Below, in pieces: positions 23,709 through 31,547 of a DNA stretch of 32,751 bases (positions are counted from its first letter, which is position 1; the number at the start of each line of letters is the position of its first letter). The position numbers and the translations under genes were made by a program. A model generated the notes under the pieces. It was not told the origin of the DNA. It saw nothing but the letters and a program-made list of their open reading frames with translations, and did no database searches. Source of the stretch: Anaerolineae bacterium (GTDB lineage Bacteria; Chloroflexota; Anaerolineae; Aggregatilineales; Phototrophicaceae); assembly GCA_019912965.1 (NCBI GenBank), contig JAIOHM010000074.1, positions 1 through 32,751 of the forward strand, in the 5' to 3' direction.

Positions 23709-24818
23709 ATGTTAAAACCAACTCGTATCCTATTTGTACTGTTAGCCCTGCTGATGGTTGTGGCGGTTCCAGCCGTCGCCCAAGAAGCGGAATATGTCGA
23801 TCAGTGTTTAGCTAGTGTAGAAGCAACGGCGGAAGTAGTCGAAGTGCCAGATAACAGCGATATCAGCTTCCAAATTGTGCTGCCGAATGCACGCGGCGAC
23901 CGTTCGTTCATCGACTCGGCTGCGGCAGGCGCGGAACGGGCAATTGCTGAATTGGGCGTGACGGGCACGATCATTGAAACCGCCGGGGTTCAGGAACATG
24001 ACGCTGCAATGCGTCGTGCTATTCAGGATGATCCTGATCTGGTGATTACGATTGCAGTGGATGCCAGCACAGTTGAAGAAATCGTTGATGAATTCCCCAA
24101 CCAGAAATTCGCTGCACAGGAAACGTTCTTCCCCGCGCCGCCGGAATATGACAATCTGGCGCTGTTCAACATTTATACCCATGAAAACAGTTATCTGGCG
24201 GGCATCGCTGCTGGTATGCTTTCGCGTACCAAGAAAGTTGGTGCAGTGGGCGGCGGTGATTTCCCCGGCATTAACCTGTTCATCGTCGGCTTTGAAGAGG
24301 GTGTGAAGTCGGTTTGCGCTGACTGCGAAGTGTTCCGTTCGTATGTGGGCGGGTCGAATCCATTCTCTGATCCGGTACGGGCGAAAGAACTGGCACTGGG
24401 TCTGTTTGCTGAAGGGGTTGACATTCTGTATCAAGTGGCGGGACGCAGCGGTGAAGGTGTGCTGGAAGCGGCCAAAGATACAGGCAACTTTGCTATCGGC
24501 GTTGATAGTAATCAAGATGATTTGTATCCCGGTACGGTGATTCTTTCGGCAATGAAGCGGGTGGATAACGCAGTGTTCACCTTCGTGCAGCGCATCGTCG
24601 AAGACACTTATGTTCCCGGCACAACCAATGTTGGTCTGGCGGAAGGTTTCGCTGGTCTAAGCTGGGATGTGGGCGTTTGCTCACGCACGTTTGACCAGAA
24701 CGGGCCAGCCGATCTGGTTGAAAAACTGCCAGCAGTTCGGATGGCGATTGACGAGGCACGCGCCAAGATTCTGAGCGGCGAAATCGTTGTCACCAACGCG
24801 CTTGACGCTGGTCAATAA
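23709..24818 (+). CDS. BMP-family (PnrA-like) nucleoside-binding protein
   Basis: 369 residues. A secretory signal peptide (LKPTRILFVLLALLMVVAVPAVA, cleavage near AVAQEA) without a lipobox cysteine indicates an exported protein rather than the usual lipoprotein of this family. BMP-domain signatures: NARGDRSFIDSAAAGAERA (ligand loop), ENSYLAGIAAGMLS, VGAVGGGDFPG, VAGRSGEGVLEAAKD and AIGVDSNQDDLYPG. PnrA-like proteins bind purine nucleosides for an ABC importer whose ATPase and permeases follow here. The ATG at 23709 has AGGAG at 6 bases; the extension to 23646 has no similarity. A terminator-like hairpin after the stop probably lowers expression of the downstream genes. Confidence 0.9.
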   Translation: MLKPTRILFVLLALLMVVAVPAVAQEAEYVDQCLASVEATAEVVEVPDNSDISFQIVLPNARGDRSFIDSAAAGAERAIAELGVTGTIIETAGVQEHDAAMRRAIQDDPDLVITIAVDASTVEEIVDEFPNQKFAAQETFFPAPPEYDNLALFNIYTHENSYLAGIAAGMLSRTKKVGAVGGGDFPGINLFIVGFEEGVKSVCADCEVFRSYVGGSNPFSDPVRAKELALGLFAEGVDILYQVAGRSGEGVLEAAKDTGNFAIGVDSNQDDLYPGTVILSAMKRVDNAVFTFVQRIVEDTYVPGTTNVGLAEGFAGLSWDVGVCSRTFDQNGPADLVEKLPAVRMAIDEARAKILSGEIVVTNALDAGQ

Positions 24819-24833
24819 CTATCAGTTCTGTAG

Positions 24834-24858
24834 AGGGGCGGGCAACTGCCCCTTTTTT
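24834..24858 (+). terminator. Intrinsic terminator after the BMP gene
   Basis: AGGGGC (24834-24839) pairs with GCCCCT (24848-24853) around an 8-base loop and runs into six T residues (24853-24858). It belongs to the same short GGGGC hairpin family as the repeats at 10574 and 30020. Partial read-through would serve the ABC ATPase and permease genes. Confidence 0.75.
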
Positions 24859-24870
24859 CTATCTCTCATT

Positions 24871-24962
24871 AGAACCTGTTTGAATATTCACTTTTCTATT
24901 TGGGGACGACCCATATGCCGTCCCCTACACACGGGAAAATATCTAATTTCCAAACAGGTTCT
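24871..24962. repeat. Nested inverted-repeat element (12-bp ends, inner hairpin)
   Basis: The perfect 12-base inverted ends AGAACCTGTTTG (24871-24882) and CAAACAGGTTCT (24951-24962) enclose a second perfect hairpin, GGGGACG (24902-24908) with CGTCCCC (24919-24925), followed by TAC. The element is 92 bases, has no ORF, and lies between the BMP gene and the ABC ATPase gene. It resembles a MITE-like or REP-like palindromic unit. Confidence 0.6.
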
Positions 24963-24998
24963 TACTGCTTTTTATGAATTTACCTGCTGGAGTCCATT

Positions 24999-26543
24999 AT
25001 GCCCCAAGCGGTTGAGATGCGGGGTATCCGTAAGTATTTTGAATCGACCAGTGTATTGGCCTGTGATGATGTGACGCTGACAGTGAGCAAGGGCGAAGTC
25101 CATGCTCTGGTTGGTGAAAACGGCGCGGGCAAAACAACACTGATGAGTATTCTTTACGGATTAGTGCCGCCGGATGAGGGACAAATTCTGCTTCATGAGA
25201 AACCCATCCGAATCCATCATCCCAATGACGCCATCCGGTTGGGCGTGGGGATGGTTCACCAACATTTCAAACTCGTCCCCTCGTTCACGATTGCCCAAAA
25301 TATCATGCTGGGGATTGAACCCAACCAGCTCGGTTTTATTAATGGAGTGAGCGAGGCTGAGAATGTCCGCAAATTATCGGAGTCGTTTGGACTGCCAGTA
25401 AACCCGAATGCACGGGTGGCGGATGTTTCGGTCGGGATGCAGCAGCGGGTTGAAATCCTCAAAACATTGCAGCGGAACGCCCAAATCCTGATTTTGGATG
25501 AGCCGACGGCGGTATTGACCCCTCAAGAAGTGCGCGAACTGTACATCGTGATTCGCAAGCTGGCGGAAAGCGGACGTACCATCATTCTGATTACCCATAA
25601 GCTGCTGGAAGTTAAGGATGTGGCTGACCGGGTGAGCGTGATGCGGCGCGGTAAGATGATCGGCACTCATAATGTGTCCGAAGTTTCGATCCGCGATATG
25701 GCACGCATGATGGTTGGGCGCGAGGTCATTTTGCAGGTCGAAAAGAAACCCGCGACACCGGGCGATGTGGTGTTCAAGGCTGAAAATCTGCTGGTGGCAG
25801 GCAGCGGCGGGATGCCAGCGGTATTCGGGGTGAGCCTGGACGTGCGCGCCGGGGAAATCCTCGGCATTGCAGGCGTTAGTGGGAATGGTCAGACCGAGTT
25901 GATTGAAGCGATTGCAGGTTTGCGCCCGATTGATGGTGGACATGTATCGCTACTGGACAAGGACATTACCCACGCGAAGGTGCGCGAACGCCGCGAAGGG
26001 GGCATGGCGCATATCCCCGAAGACCGGATGATTATGGGGCTGAACCTGAATACTAACCTCGATGAAAACGTCGTGGTGACACGGTATCACAAATCACCTT
26101 ATTCGGAACGCGGAATGCTCCAGCAGAAGCCTACACGCAAACTGGCACAGCAAATTGTGGATGCCTTTCAGGTGAGATCGGCACGAGTAGGCGAGGGCAT
26201 CCGCACCCTTTCCGGCGGGAATCTGCAAAAAGTGGTGCTGGGGCGCGAACTGGATGGCAATCCGAAGTTTATCATCGCTAACCAGCCAACGCGCGGTCTG
26301 GATGTGGGCAGCATCGAATTTGTGCATAAGACACTGATTCAGGAACGGGATGCCGGGGCAGCGGTGCTTCTGGTTTCGGTGGAACTGGATGAAATTTTCG
26401 CCTTGAGCGACCGTATTGCGGTGATGTTTGAGGGGCGGATTATGGGCGTTCTCAGCCGTGAAGAAGCGAATGAACAGGATGTTGGCCTTTTGATGGCGGG
26501 CAGCAGCCTTGAAGCCGAACATTCAGCGCAGGAGCAATTATGA
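24999..26543 (+). CDS. Nucleoside ABC importer ATPase with two nucleotide-binding domains
   Basis: 514 residues, cytoplasmic, with two fused ABC domains as in NupA/BmpB/YufO. First domain: Walker A GENGAGKTT (39-47), signature region VSVGMQQRVEILKTL with LSGGQ reduced to VSVGM, and Walker B ILILDEPTAVLTP. Second domain: a reduced P-loop GVSGNGQTE, signature LSGGNLQK, and the reduced Walker B FIIANQPTRGLD. The asymmetry is typical for this family and for sugar importers of RbsA type. GGAG precedes the ATG by 6 bases. The stop overlaps the first permease gene by 4 bases (ATGA). It energises import of the ligand caught by the BMP protein. Confidence 0.93.
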   Translation: MPQAVEMRGIRKYFESTSVLACDDVTLTVSKGEVHALVGENGAGKTTLMSILYGLVPPDEGQILLHEKPIRIHHPNDAIRLGVGMVHQHFKLVPSFTIAQNIMLGIEPNQLGFINGVSEAENVRKLSESFGLPVNPNARVADVSVGMQQRVEILKTLQRNAQILILDEPTAVLTPQEVRELYIVIRKLAESGRTIILITHKLLEVKDVADRVSVMRRGKMIGTHNVSEVSIRDMARMMVGREVILQVEKKPATPGDVVFKAENLLVAGSGGMPAVFGVSLDVRAGEILGIAGVSGNGQTELIEAIAGLRPIDGGHVSLLDKDITHAKVRERREGGMAHIPEDRMIMGLNLNTNLDENVVVTRYHKSPYSERGMLQQKPTRKLAQQIVDAFQVRSARVGEGIRTLSGGNLQKVVLGRELDGNPKFIIANQPTRGLDVGSIEFVHKTLIQERDAGAAVLLVSVELDEIFALSDRIAVMFEGRIMGVLSREEANEQDVGLLMAGSSLEAEHSAQEQL

Positions 26544-27826
26544 AACGGCTGCGACAAGTATTTGAAAACGCGACTATTCCGCTTATCGCGGTATTTCTGG
26601 GTCTGGTGGTCAGCAGCATTTTTGTGGGCTTTGCTCAAGTTGATCCGATCCAGACTTATCAACGGTTGTTCTGCGAAGGCTTTGGGCCGCGCGGCTGCGA
26701 GACATTTGGCGATTTGTTCTTCCTGAATGCTGAAGACGAAGATGCTGGTACATCACAGACGGTCTTTAGCCCATTATTTGGTAAGGATGGGCATCCGCTT
26801 TCGATTGTGCTGGAACGCGGCACAATTCTTATTTTGACGGCACTTTCGGCAACGGTGGCGTTCCAAGCGGGTATGTTCAGCATCGGGATGGATGGTCAGC
26901 TTGTGCTGGGGGCGGTGGTATCGGTATTTCTGGGGTACTGGATACCCGACCAGATTTATGCGCTGGCCGGGGTGACTGACCCAGAAACTGCTCCACAGGG
27001 TTTGCTTACGGTGATGCATCTATTCGTGCCGCTGATATGCATCGCGGCGGCGATGATGGTGGGTGCGTTCTATTCGTGGATTGCCGGGTATTTGAAAGTG
27101 AAGCTGAACGTCAACGAACTCATCAGCACGATTATTTTGAACGCTATCGCGGTGCAGCTTGTGGGATACCTGATTAATTTCCCCCTGCGTTCGGATTTCA
27201 ACAATATTGCCCGCACACGCCGGATTGATGATACGGCGTGGTTGATTCCGTTTAATCGAGGACTTTTCCCAGATGTGGAATGGTTCTCTGGCTCACGAAC
27301 GGGTATCGGGATTGTGCTGGCAATTTTCGCGGCATTTGCAATCGGGATGTATTTGTGGCGCTCGACGGCGGGATATGAGCAGCGGATGGCGCGCGGGTCG
27401 CGGTTGTTCGCCCGGTTTGGCGGTATCCCCAGCGAACGGGCGGCTATGCGGGCGATGCTCATCAGCGGATCGCTCAGTGGATTGGCCGGGGCGATACAAA
27501 TTCTGGGTGTGGAACGGCGCGTAGTGGATGGATTTGCGGCCAGCGGTCTGGGTTTTGACGGGGTGCTGGTGGCTATTCTGGCGCGGGAGTCGATCTTCGG
27601 AATCCTGCTGGTTGCGATGTTCTTCGCTGGTTTAGAGCAGGGGGCGGTCAACTTGCAGTTCGGCAATATCCCACGCCAGCTAGGCGGAATCATCATTTCG
27701 TTCATCATCCTGTTTAGTTCGATGGAAGATTTCCTGCGGCGCAATATGGCACGGATACAAGCCCGTTTACGTCCACCCAAGCGCGTAATCTCGACGGAAA
27801 CCCAAAGCGACGGTGTTGCGACATGA
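26540..27826 (+). CDS. Nucleoside ABC importer permease 1 (NupB/BmpC type)
   Basis: 428 residues, member of the BPD_transp_2 family, with multiple membrane segments (first at about 13-33, the rest from about 94 to 405). Family signatures include FQAGMFSIGMDGQLVLGAVV and NVNELISTIILNAIAVQLVGYLI. The loop between the first and second segment (about 34-92) is longer than usual and contains C45 and C53 (FCEGFGPRGCETF). It should face the outside and could form a disulfide. The start overlaps the ATPase gene by 4 bases, indicating coupling. It is separated from the second permease by 83 bases that carry a short palindromic repeat. Confidence 0.9.
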   Translation: MKRLRQVFENATIPLIAVFLGLVVSSIFVGFAQVDPIQTYQRLFCEGFGPRGCETFGDLFFLNAEDEDAGTSQTVFSPLFGKDGHPLSIVLERGTILILTALSATVAFQAGMFSIGMDGQLVLGAVVSVFLGYWIPDQIYALAGVTDPETAPQGLLTVMHLFVPLICIAAAMMVGAFYSWIAGYLKVKLNVNELISTIILNAIAVQLVGYLINFPLRSDFNNIARTRRIDDTAWLIPFNRGLFPDVEWFSGSRTGIGIVLAIFAAFAIGMYLWRSTAGYEQRMARGSRLFARFGGIPSERAAMRAMLISGSLSGLAGAIQILGVERRVVDGFAASGLGFDGVLVAILARESIFGILLVAMFFAGLEQGAVNLQFGNIPRQLGGIIISFIILFSSMEDFLRRNMARIQARLRPPKRVISTETQSDGVAT

Positions 27827-27829
27827 GCA

Positions 27830-27868
27830 ACCCTCACCCCCAGCCCCTCTCCACTTGGGAGAGGGGAG
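27830..27868. repeat. CCCCTCTCC hairpin repeat between the two permease genes
   Basis: CCCCTCTCC (27844-27852) pairs with GGAGAGGGG (27858-27866) around a 5-base loop. It is preceded by ACCCTCACCCCCAG, a phrase found in dispersed repeats of many bacterial genomes. It sits between the coupled permease genes without interrupting either. Confidence 0.55.
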
Positions 27869-27911
27869 CAAAGATCGGATTTGATTACCCATTGAGAAGG
27901 CCAAAGTCTTG

Positions 27912-28982
27912 ATGATAACCCTCTTCAATTCCTATAGTCGCCAGCTACGCATTGTCCTGATTGTGGGTGGTGTGATGGTGGGTTTGCTGTTGTTCTTTGG
28001 GATGCCTGTCATTCTGGTGCAGAGCAGCATCCGATTGGCTACCCCGTATGTGCTGGGCGCGCTGGCGGCGCTGATTGCCAGCCGCGCCGGGGTACTTAAT
28101 CTGGCGATTGACGGCAAAATGCTGCTGGGAGCGTTCATCGCCGTAGCTGTGCTTTATAAAACGGGACTTAATCCGATTGTGGGGATGCTGGCGGCGGTGG
28201 TGGCTGGTGGGGTGATGGGGTTTGTTTTCGCTGTTCTGTATCTGCGAATCAAGATCAACCTGATTATTCTGGCGCTGGCAGTGAACCTGTTCGTGGCTAA
28301 CGCGACCGTGTTTTTTATGCGGGTGTCGTTTGGGGTTTTTGGCACTTTGGCTGACCCCAGCATTAACAGCCTGCCGACGATTGATTTGCCGATTATCAGC
28401 GGGATTCCGCTGCTGGCGGAACGGCTGAGTGGTTACAATCTGGTGGTGTATATGGGTTGGGGTTTGGTTTTCATCATCTGGTTGGTGCTGTTTCGAACAC
28501 GCTTCGGACGGCACATTCGGGCGGTGGGTGAGAACCGGGATGCTGCTGAGACTGTGGGGATCAACGTAACTGTTGTGCAGATATTCGCGCTGACTCTCAG
28601 CGGGATGCTGGCGGGATTGGCAGGGGCATTCCTGTCAATCGGGGTGTTGAGCCAGTTTGTGGAAAATATGACGGCTGGACGCGGATGGATTGCGATTACG
28701 GTTTCGCTGTTTGCGTTTGAACAGCCTGTGGCGGCATTCTTCACGGCGCTGTTTTTTGGCCTTTCGGAAGCGTTGTCTTTCTATTTGCAGAGCCGACCGG
28801 AAATTACGCTCCCACCGGATTTGCTATTGGCTATTCCACAGATTGCAACGCTGGCGGCGCTGGTGTTGGTAGCGGTTCGCATCCGGGCGGCGGAACTGCT
28901 AAAACGGCGAAATTTCGCGGCGCAGTTTGGGCGGGAACTTTCCAACCTGCGGCAAGGCATTATCGCGGGGCAAGGAGATTAA
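27912..28982 (+). CDS. Nucleoside ABC importer permease 2 (NupC/BmpD type)
   Basis: 356 residues, BPD_transp_2 family, with about nine to ten membrane segments. The segment APYVLGALAALIASRAGVLNLAIDGKMLLGAF-like (about 35-66) and the later VGENRDAAETVGINVT (cytoplasmic coupling loop, about 205-220) mark it as the second permease of BMP-type importers. The start is the ATG at 27912; an in-frame TTG at 27909 directly before it is closer to the AAGG ribosome binding site (27897-27900) and is possible. The gene for the RarA-like protein follows after 3 bases. Confidence 0.9.
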   Translation: MITLFNSYSRQLRIVLIVGGVMVGLLLFFGMPVILVQSSIRLATPYVLGALAALIASRAGVLNLAIDGKMLLGAFIAVAVLYKTGLNPIVGMLAAVVAGGVMGFVFAVLYLRIKINLIILALAVNLFVANATVFFMRVSFGVFGTLADPSINSLPTIDLPIISGIPLLAERLSGYNLVVYMGWGLVFIIWLVLFRTRFGRHIRAVGENRDAAETVGINVTVVQIFALTLSGMLAGLAGAFLSIGVLSQFVENMTAGRGWIAITVSLFAFEQPVAAFFTALFFGLSEALSFYLQSRPEITLPPDLLLAIPQIATLAALVLVAVRIRAAELLKRRNFAAQFGRELSNLRQGIIAGQGD

Positions 28983-28985
28983 ATT

Positions 28986-29555
28986 ATGTCCGTTCCAAAC
29001 CATACGGCTGATCCCTGGACGCGGGTTCGCACGGCGCATGATTTGCCAGCGGATGAGGTAATTTCCGCACTGCAAAAGGAAATCCGGCGCGGGAATACTG
29101 AAAATGCGGCGATGCTGGCTTATGAAATGCTGATTACCAGCCCAGAACTGGAAGAGTATCTTTGGGGACGTTTGCAAGTTATCTCCGTAGAAGATGTGGG
29201 GTATGGGAATATTCATGCGCCTGTGCTGGTGGAGACGCTGTACCAGATGCATTTTCGTATCGCTCGACCACGCGGTGATCGCTATCTGTATGCGATTCAT
29301 GTGGTGCGGGTGCTTTCGCAGAGCCAAAAAGAACGGGGCAGCGATCATCTTTTGAATTGGCTGCGGCAGGCGATTGAGGAGGATGGACAACTCCCGCAAA
29401 TCCCAGATTATGCGCTGGATATGCATACGCGGCGTGGTCAGGAGATGGGGCGGGATATTTTGCACTTCTTGACGGAAGCCTCCAAAGTAACACCGGAACT
29501 GCCGGGACATGATGCGACTTATTTTGAACGGTTGTTGGAACGGGCGAAGAAGTAG
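28986..29555 (+). CDS. Stand-alone protein resembling the C-terminal domain of RarA/MgsA ATPases
   Basis: 189 residues, soluble, with no ATPase motifs. Residues 24-50 (VISALQKEIRRGNTENAAMLAYEML) and 62-75 (RLQVISVEDVGYGN) match the pattern found after the AAA+ module of RarA/MgsA-type clamp-loader-like ATPases (IS-A-K-S-RGSDPDAALYWLARML, RRL-I-ASEDIGLA). RarA acts at stalled replication forks, and this region forms the tetramer there. Here the AAA+ part is missing and the gene is fused into the nucleoside transporter operon, 3 bases after permease 2. The ATG is preceded by AAGGAG. Its function is unknown; a distantly related nucleotide-metabolism role is also possible. Confidence 0.75.
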   Translation: MSVPNHTADPWTRVRTAHDLPADEVISALQKEIRRGNTENAAMLAYEMLITSPELEEYLWGRLQVISVEDVGYGNIHAPVLVETLYQMHFRIARPRGDRYLYAIHVVRVLSQSQKERGSDHLLNWLRQAIEEDGQLPQIPDYALDMHTRRGQEMGRDILHFLTEASKVTPELPGHDATYFERLLERAKK

Positions 29556-30019
29556 TTTTTAGTTGTCAGTTATCGGTTGTCAGTTTTCAGAAAAATACGG
29601 GGACGATTCGCAAATTTCGCAAGATTCTTCAAATTCGTCAGATTCGCAGATGGATTTTGTGAATCTTGCGAATCTTTGGGCATTAGGTGGTGCGTTGTTA
29701 GTTCCGTGTTCCGAGTACTGAGAAAGATTACGTGGTATTACGAGATTGGCGGCGGCGGCGGCGATGGCGGCGTGGCGAAAAAGGGTTTGGCCGCCAAGAA
29801 GCCTTTAGCCTTTAGCCATCAGCCTTGAGTCAATCCAGAAGCTTTGCGGCGATTGCGATTGCAAAAATGGGTTTGCGCGCAAGTGGGGGTGCCGTTGGTG
29901 TCGTCGTCGGGATGGGTTTGTCGGACACGTATAGGTTGATAATGTGCGGCAAATGCGGCAATTGCGAGAAATGCGAGACAGATTTTTGTGCAAATTTCGC
30001 ACGTTTGGGAATGTGCGAT

Positions 30020-30043
30020 GGGCGGAACATGTTCCGCCCCTAC
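30020..30043. repeat. Perfect 20-base palindrome, hairpin family copy
   Basis: GGGCGGAACATGTTCCGCCC (30020-30039) is fully self-complementary and is followed by CTAC (30040-30043), as in the other copies of this short repeat family. No gene is attached to it. Confidence 0.6.
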
Positions 30044-30115
30044 AGGATAGGATAGCACAAGAGTTCGTATGTGTCAATTGTAAAACGATTTGAAAATGGG
30101 GCGAGCGCATATTTT

Positions 30116-30143
30116 AAAAATACGGCGTACACACGGGTACGCC
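30116..30143 (-). terminator. Terminator after the M20 peptidase gene
   Basis: On the minus strand, GGCGTAC (30137-30143) pairs with GTACGCC (30124-30130) around a 6-base loop and is followed by GTATTTTT. It starts just past the peptidase stop codon and is a plausible intrinsic terminator that doubles as a copy of the GGCG..CTAC hairpin repeat. Confidence 0.6.
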
Positions 30144-30144
30144 T

Positions 30145-31371
30145 CTACTTTACGTGATCTGACAGGCGGTGGGCGGTGAGGGCGAAGATGGCGGCGGTAT
30201 CCGACAGGCTTTGGATTTCGACGTATTCATCGGCAGCATGGGCATTTTCACCTGTTGGGCCGAAGCCACAGATGGTGGGAATGCCGCGTTCGATGAGCAA
30301 ATAACCTTCGTTGGCCGGGCCAGCTACCACACGCGGCGGCTGGAAGCCTTTGATCTGCTGCACGACACTTTCCAGCGTGGTGACGATGGCAGCGTTTTCG
30401 TCGCAGATGGCAGCAGGGGTGTGGTTGAGCAGTTCATAGGACAACTGTATTTTGGGGCTGTGACGCAGGGCGTGGTTAATGCAGTCTTGCAGGCGGGCTT
30501 CAATCTGTTCACGGCTGAATTCGGGTGTGAGGCGAATGTCGAGGAGTGCCTCACACAAATCTGGCACTACATTGATGCTGACGCCGCCGGAAATCATTGT
30601 GCCGGGGGTGAAAATGGTTTTGTAGGACTCGAAATATTTGGTGGAGGAGTGCGGCAGTTCTACTCGTTCAATTTCCAGCAGAAGCCGTGCCATGCCGGTT
30701 ACCGCGTTCGCGCCGACTGCTTCATCCTGCCATTCGGTTGAACCTGTGTGAACGGACTTGCCGTGAGAAAACAAGCGGTAACGCAATACGCCACGATGAC
30801 CGAGCGTGATCTGATAGCCAGAGTAGGCGTAAATCGCGCCAAGGCCGTGCAGGAGACCGTTGGCGTGCAGGAATTTTATGCCCAAATCACCCGTCGCGCC
30901 GGATTCTTCATCAGGAACACAAATTAGCTGGGCGCGCCCGGATACCAATGCTCCATCGATTCGTTTGAGGGCCGCGAGTGCGTATAAGGCGGCGGTCATG
31001 CCACCTTTAGTATCAATCGCGCCGCGCCCGTAAATTCTGCCGTCAGCAATCGCGCCGGAAAAGGGTGGATGCGTCCAGCGGGATGTATCGCCGGGGGGGA
31101 CGGTATCCAAATGACCGATGAGCAGCAACCCGGTCGAGCCTTCGGGGGCGGTGCTGATGATAATATTGGGGCGGCGGGGATTTTCCCCGGTAATTTGGAC
31201 ATGCAAGCCCAGCTGACGTGCTTGTTGGGCTATGGCTTCGGCAAGGTCGATTTCGTCATTTAGGCCATTGACGGAGGGGATTTGGAGCAAGCGACTGCAA
31301 AAGGCGGTCATATCCGGCTCGAACTGGCGGGTAGTTTGCAGCAGTTGATTTTCGATGGCTGGTACACTCAT
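30145..31371 (-). CDS. M20-family metallopeptidase (ArgE/DapE/CPG2-like)
   Basis: 408 residues, probably cytoplasmic: no signal peptide. A di-zinc amidohydrolase/peptidase removing an acyl group or amino acid. Metal ligands and catalytic residues: H87 and D89 (GHLDTVPPGD), bridging D120 (GRGAIDTKGGM), the general base E155 with ligand E156 (PDEESG), and the late H378 (ENAHAADEYV). The dimerisation domain is placed between about 190 and 300 (GHRGVLRYRLFSHGKSVHTG). The substrate is not defined; N-acetylornithine, succinyl-diaminopimelate and dipeptides are options. The ATG at 31371 has AAGGAA 7 bases upstream. It is transcribed away from the cytochrome P450 gene. Confidence 0.88.
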   Translation of the reverse strand: MSVPAIENQLLQTTRQFEPDMTAFCSRLLQIPSVNGLNDEIDLAEAIAQQARQLGLHVQITGENPRRPNIIISTAPEGSTGLLLIGHLDTVPPGDTSRWTHPPFSGAIADGRIYGRGAIDTKGGMTAALYALAALKRIDGALVSGRAQLICVPDEESGATGDLGIKFLHANGLLHGLGAIYAYSGYQITLGHRGVLRYRLFSHGKSVHTGSTEWQDEAVGANAVTGMARLLLEIERVELPHSSTKYFESYKTIFTPGTMISGGVSINVVPDLCEALLDIRLTPEFSREQIEARLQDCINHALRHSPKIQLSYELLNHTPAAICDENAAIVTTLESVVQQIKGFQPPRVVAGPANEGYLLIERGIPTICGFGPTGENAHAADEYVEIQSLSDTAAIFALTAHRLSDHVK

Positions 31372-31390
31372 AATAAGTTCCTTGTGCTTT

Positions 31391-31505
31391 AAGACCGCCA
31401 GAGGCTAAAGCCATCTGGCTAAACGAAAACCAAGCCCACTAAAGGGGCTAAAAGACTTTTAGGGTTGATTCAATCTCGACCATGTTAAAAATCTACTGAG
31501 ATTGA
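31391..31505. repeat. Palindromic repeats between the M20 peptidase and P450 genes
   Basis: Three small inverted repeats lie in the 176-base divergent gap. GCCAGA (31397-31402) pairs with TCTGGC (31414-31419), with GGCT/AGCC nested inside. AGCCC (31433-31437) pairs with GGGCT (31445-31449), running into CTAAAAG-A-CTTTTAG (31448-31462). TCAATCTC (31470-31477) pairs with GAGATTGA (31498-31505) and could be an operator for either gene. No clear promoter hexamers were found. Confidence 0.4.
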
Positions 31506-31547
31506 TGGGAAAAATGAAAACCTCTCATTGTGTTGTAGGCGGTGATT

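Larger units (their letters stand above)
29556..30144. repeat. Gene-free spacer with composite repeats, block B
   Basis: 589 bases without a convincing gene. It shares with 14810-15648: AGTTGTCAGTTATCGGTT (29560-29578), a TTCCGAGTAC..ATTACG..GGCGGCGG module (29709-29760), a TTCTTCAAATTC..TTGTGAATCTTGCG stretch (about 29627-29680), and GGCGGCG..GGCGAAAAAGGG (about 29749-29799). Towards the end are two members of the short hairpin family (30020-30039 and 30124-30143). Confidence 0.75.

Noticed and set aside
29825..30055. 76-codon plus-strand frame with several Cys (CGKCGNCEKCETDFC)
   Set aside because: The cysteine run comes from the TGCGGCAAATGCGG repeat text in the spacer; no ribosome binding site, and it ends within the palindrome.
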